NCBI GenBank assembly: GCA_001303415.1 | Contig: LJTN01000050.1 | Span: 1-33,516 of the forward strand | Reading direction: 5' to 3' | DNA: 33,516 nucleotides | Origin: Myxococcales bacterium SG8_38 | GTDB taxonomy: Bacteria; Myxococcota_A; Polyangia; Polyangiales; Houyiibacteriaceae | Shown: in pieces, positions 32,626-33,516 of the stretch | Layout: the number at the start of each line of letters is the position of its first letter | Numbering within the stretch: the stretch's first letter is position 1 | The notes under the pieces: generated by a model | Told to the model about the DNA's origin: nothing | The model's database searches: none | The model's input: the letters and a program-made list of their open reading frames with translations, nothing else | Translations under genes and position numbers: made by a program

Positions 32626-32651
32626 GTAGCCGGAGACCTCCGAAATAGCAA
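32623..32651 (-). promoter_or_regulatory. Candidate promoter of the acyl-CoA dehydrogenase gene
   Basis: On the minus strand, TTGCTA (32651-32646) and TACTAA (32628-32623) are spaced by exactly 17 bases. The -10 overlaps the palindromic operator. The spacer contains a perfect CGGAG-AC-CTCCG inverted repeat (32631-32642), a possible second binding site. The hexamers match consensus at four and three positions. Confidence 0.5.
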
Positions 32652-32653
32652 GC

Positions 32654-32665
32654 CCCGACCTCGGG
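32654..32665 (-). terminator. Weak hairpin after the parvulin gene
   Basis: CCCG-AGGT-CGGG on the minus strand (32665-32654) gives a 4-bp stem (5 bp if A-T closes) beginning five bases after the parvulin TAA. It is followed by GCTTGCTATTT, which has few Ts in a row. It may be a weak terminator separating the parvulin and dehydrogenase genes; the T-rich tail is also the -35 of the latter. Confidence 0.25.
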
Positions 32666-32670
32666 CGTTG

Positions 32671-33516
32671 TTACTGATTTGGAGGCTCCGGTGGGGTCTT
32701 TGGCGGCCCGAGGACAATCGAGTCGAGCCGCTCGGGATGGACCTCGGGCTTCAGCTCGGTCCGGAGGTCGGTCATCAGCTTGTCTAGCGCGGCCTGCCGC
32801 TCCTCGCGCCACAGCTTCCGCCGAATCGACTCGCTCGCCTGCTCCAGCGTCTGGACGTTCTCGGGCCGGATGCCCGTGAGCTCGAGCACGCTCCACTTTC
32901 CGTCGCCGAGGTCGAGCGGCTTGCTGCGGTCCCCGGTCTTCTCGAGCGAAAAGGCCGCCTTCACGAGGGTGGCGTTGATCGGTTCGGCATCCTCCTTGCC
33001 GACCAGCTTTCCGTCCTCGGTGAAGTAGAGCAGATCACCGCCACGGAGCTTGGTTTCCGTGTCGAGGCTCTGCTCCTTGGCCAGCGCACGGAATTTCGCC
33101 TCACCGGACTTCAGCTTCTCGAGAATCGCCTGCGCTTCCTTCTTGCTGCCCACCAGGATGTGTCTGGCGCGGCGCATCGCGGGGCGGCGGAAGTCACTGA
33201 CGTGTTCCTCGTAGTACTTCGCGACTTGCTCCTCGGGAACGTCGTCCGGTGTGACCGCCTCCTCGAACTCTTTGCGGACGAAAAGCTGAACCAGCGTCTG
33301 ATCGACGAAGCTCCTCACATCCGGGTCCTTTGCGTAGCCGAGCTTCTGTGCGCCTTGGTAGAATAGTTCGTTGCGCACTTGATCATCGGCGAGCTCCTTG
33401 AGCACCTCCGGATCTGCGAGCCGCTGGCGAGCGTACGGGGAGCGCGCTTTGATCAGATCCTCGAGATCACCCACGGTGATCGTCGCATCCCCCACCGTTG
33501 CAATTACCTTCGCCCA
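32671..33516 (-). CDS. Peptidyl-prolyl isomerase, SurA/PpiC (parvulin) type (5' truncated by window end)
   Basis: The frame stays open to the window edge (WAKVIAT then VGDATITVGDLEDL), so the start and any signal peptide lie outside and about 281 residues are seen. The N-terminal SurA-like helical region (YARQRLADPEVLKELADDQVRNELFYQGAQKLGY) is followed by a parvulin domain: RRARHILVGSKKEAQAILEKLKSGEAKFRALAKEQSLD, then RGGDLLYFTEDG and a closing DLGDGKWSVLELTGIRP. Parvulins speed proline isomerisation and help fold envelope proteins. The C-terminus ends in a Pro-rich tail (PPKTPPEPPNQ). The TAA stop is at 32671-32673. Confidence 0.9.
   Translation of the reverse strand, partial: WAKVIATVGDATITVGDLEDLIKARSPYARQRLADPEVLKELADDQVRNELFYQGAQKLGYAKDPDVRSFVDQTLVQLFVRKEFEEAVTPDDVPEEQVAKYYEEHVSDFRRPAMRRARHILVGSKKEAQAILEKLKSGEAKFRALAKEQSLDTETKLRGGDLLYFTEDGKLVGKEDAEPINATLVKAAFSLEKTGDRSKPLDLGDGKWSVLELTGIRPENVQTLEQASESIRRKLWREERQAALDKLMTDLRTELKPEVHPERLDSIVLGPPKTPPEPPNQ

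Overview
The window is GC-rich, gene-dense DNA from a bacterial chromosome. It looks like a member of the Myxococcota (Polyangia, Sandaracinaceae-like). This placement rests on gene content only: a eukaryotic-type Ser/Thr kinase fused to a receiver, many two-component proteins of unusual architecture, a Cys-rich lipoprotein with an Asp/Ala/Gly-rich linker, a protein resembling the MXAN_5187 family, and several conserved myxobacterial hypotheticals. There is no rRNA, CRISPR array, insertion sequence or phage gene. No gene-free stretch exceeds 300 bases; the longest gap between genes is the 160 bases at 22589-22748.

Layout. 1-1236 (+): the end of a secreted-type beta-sandwich protein and a basic protein. 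4957-1214 (-): nagZ, a DUF2804 protein and hflX, tightly packed. 5058-6413 (+): pcnB. 7752-6415 (-): an unknown exported protein. 7802-9624 (+): two unknown genes translationally coupled to coaX. 10283-9621 (-): an FHA membrane protein. 10417-11988 (+): a PilZ/transmembrane/AMIN-like protein. 13382-11991 (-): an HtrA protease. 16566-13489 (-): two adjacent histidine kinase genes, the first lacking an ATPase domain. 16644-18814 (+): murI and a Ser/Thr kinase-receiver fusion. 18835-19332 (+): DUF4112. 20517-19289 (-): three small genes, including an SCP2 domain. 20588-22588 (+): a Cys-cluster protein, DUF501 and DUF2752, overlapping one another. 22586-22748: a giant inverted repeat. 23621-22749 (-): a receiver with a degenerate GGDEF. 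23740-25065 (+): rsmB. 25116-25189: tRNA-Pro(CGG), followed directly by a receiver-XRE regulator. 27358-25826 (-): a TPR lipoprotein. 27502-30796 (+): a membrane Fe-S oxidoreductase of the ETF:menaquinone type and a second Cys-cluster protein. 33516-30806 (-): a parvulin, an acyl-CoA dehydrogenase and a Cys-rich lipoprotein.

How the parts fit. Cell-wall recycling and synthesis (nagZ, murI), RNA metabolism (pcnB, hflX, rsmB, tRNA-Pro) and CoA synthesis (coaX) are housekeeping. Signalling is heavily represented, with six proteins carrying kinase, receiver, GGDEF, PilZ or FHA domains. The acyl-CoA dehydrogenase and the Fe-S oxidoreductase suggest beta-oxidation electrons passing through ETF to the quinone pool; no etfAB is in the window.

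The most unusual object is the 163-base inverted repeat that exactly fills the space between the convergent stop codons of the DUF2752 gene and the receiver/GGDEF gene. All seven transition differences between its arms keep pairing (as G-U) only in a minus-strand RNA, which points to a structured RNA not explained by any annotated gene. The second strongest signal is an 18-base palindrome of the FadR/TetR type overlapping the promoter of the acyl-CoA dehydrogenase.
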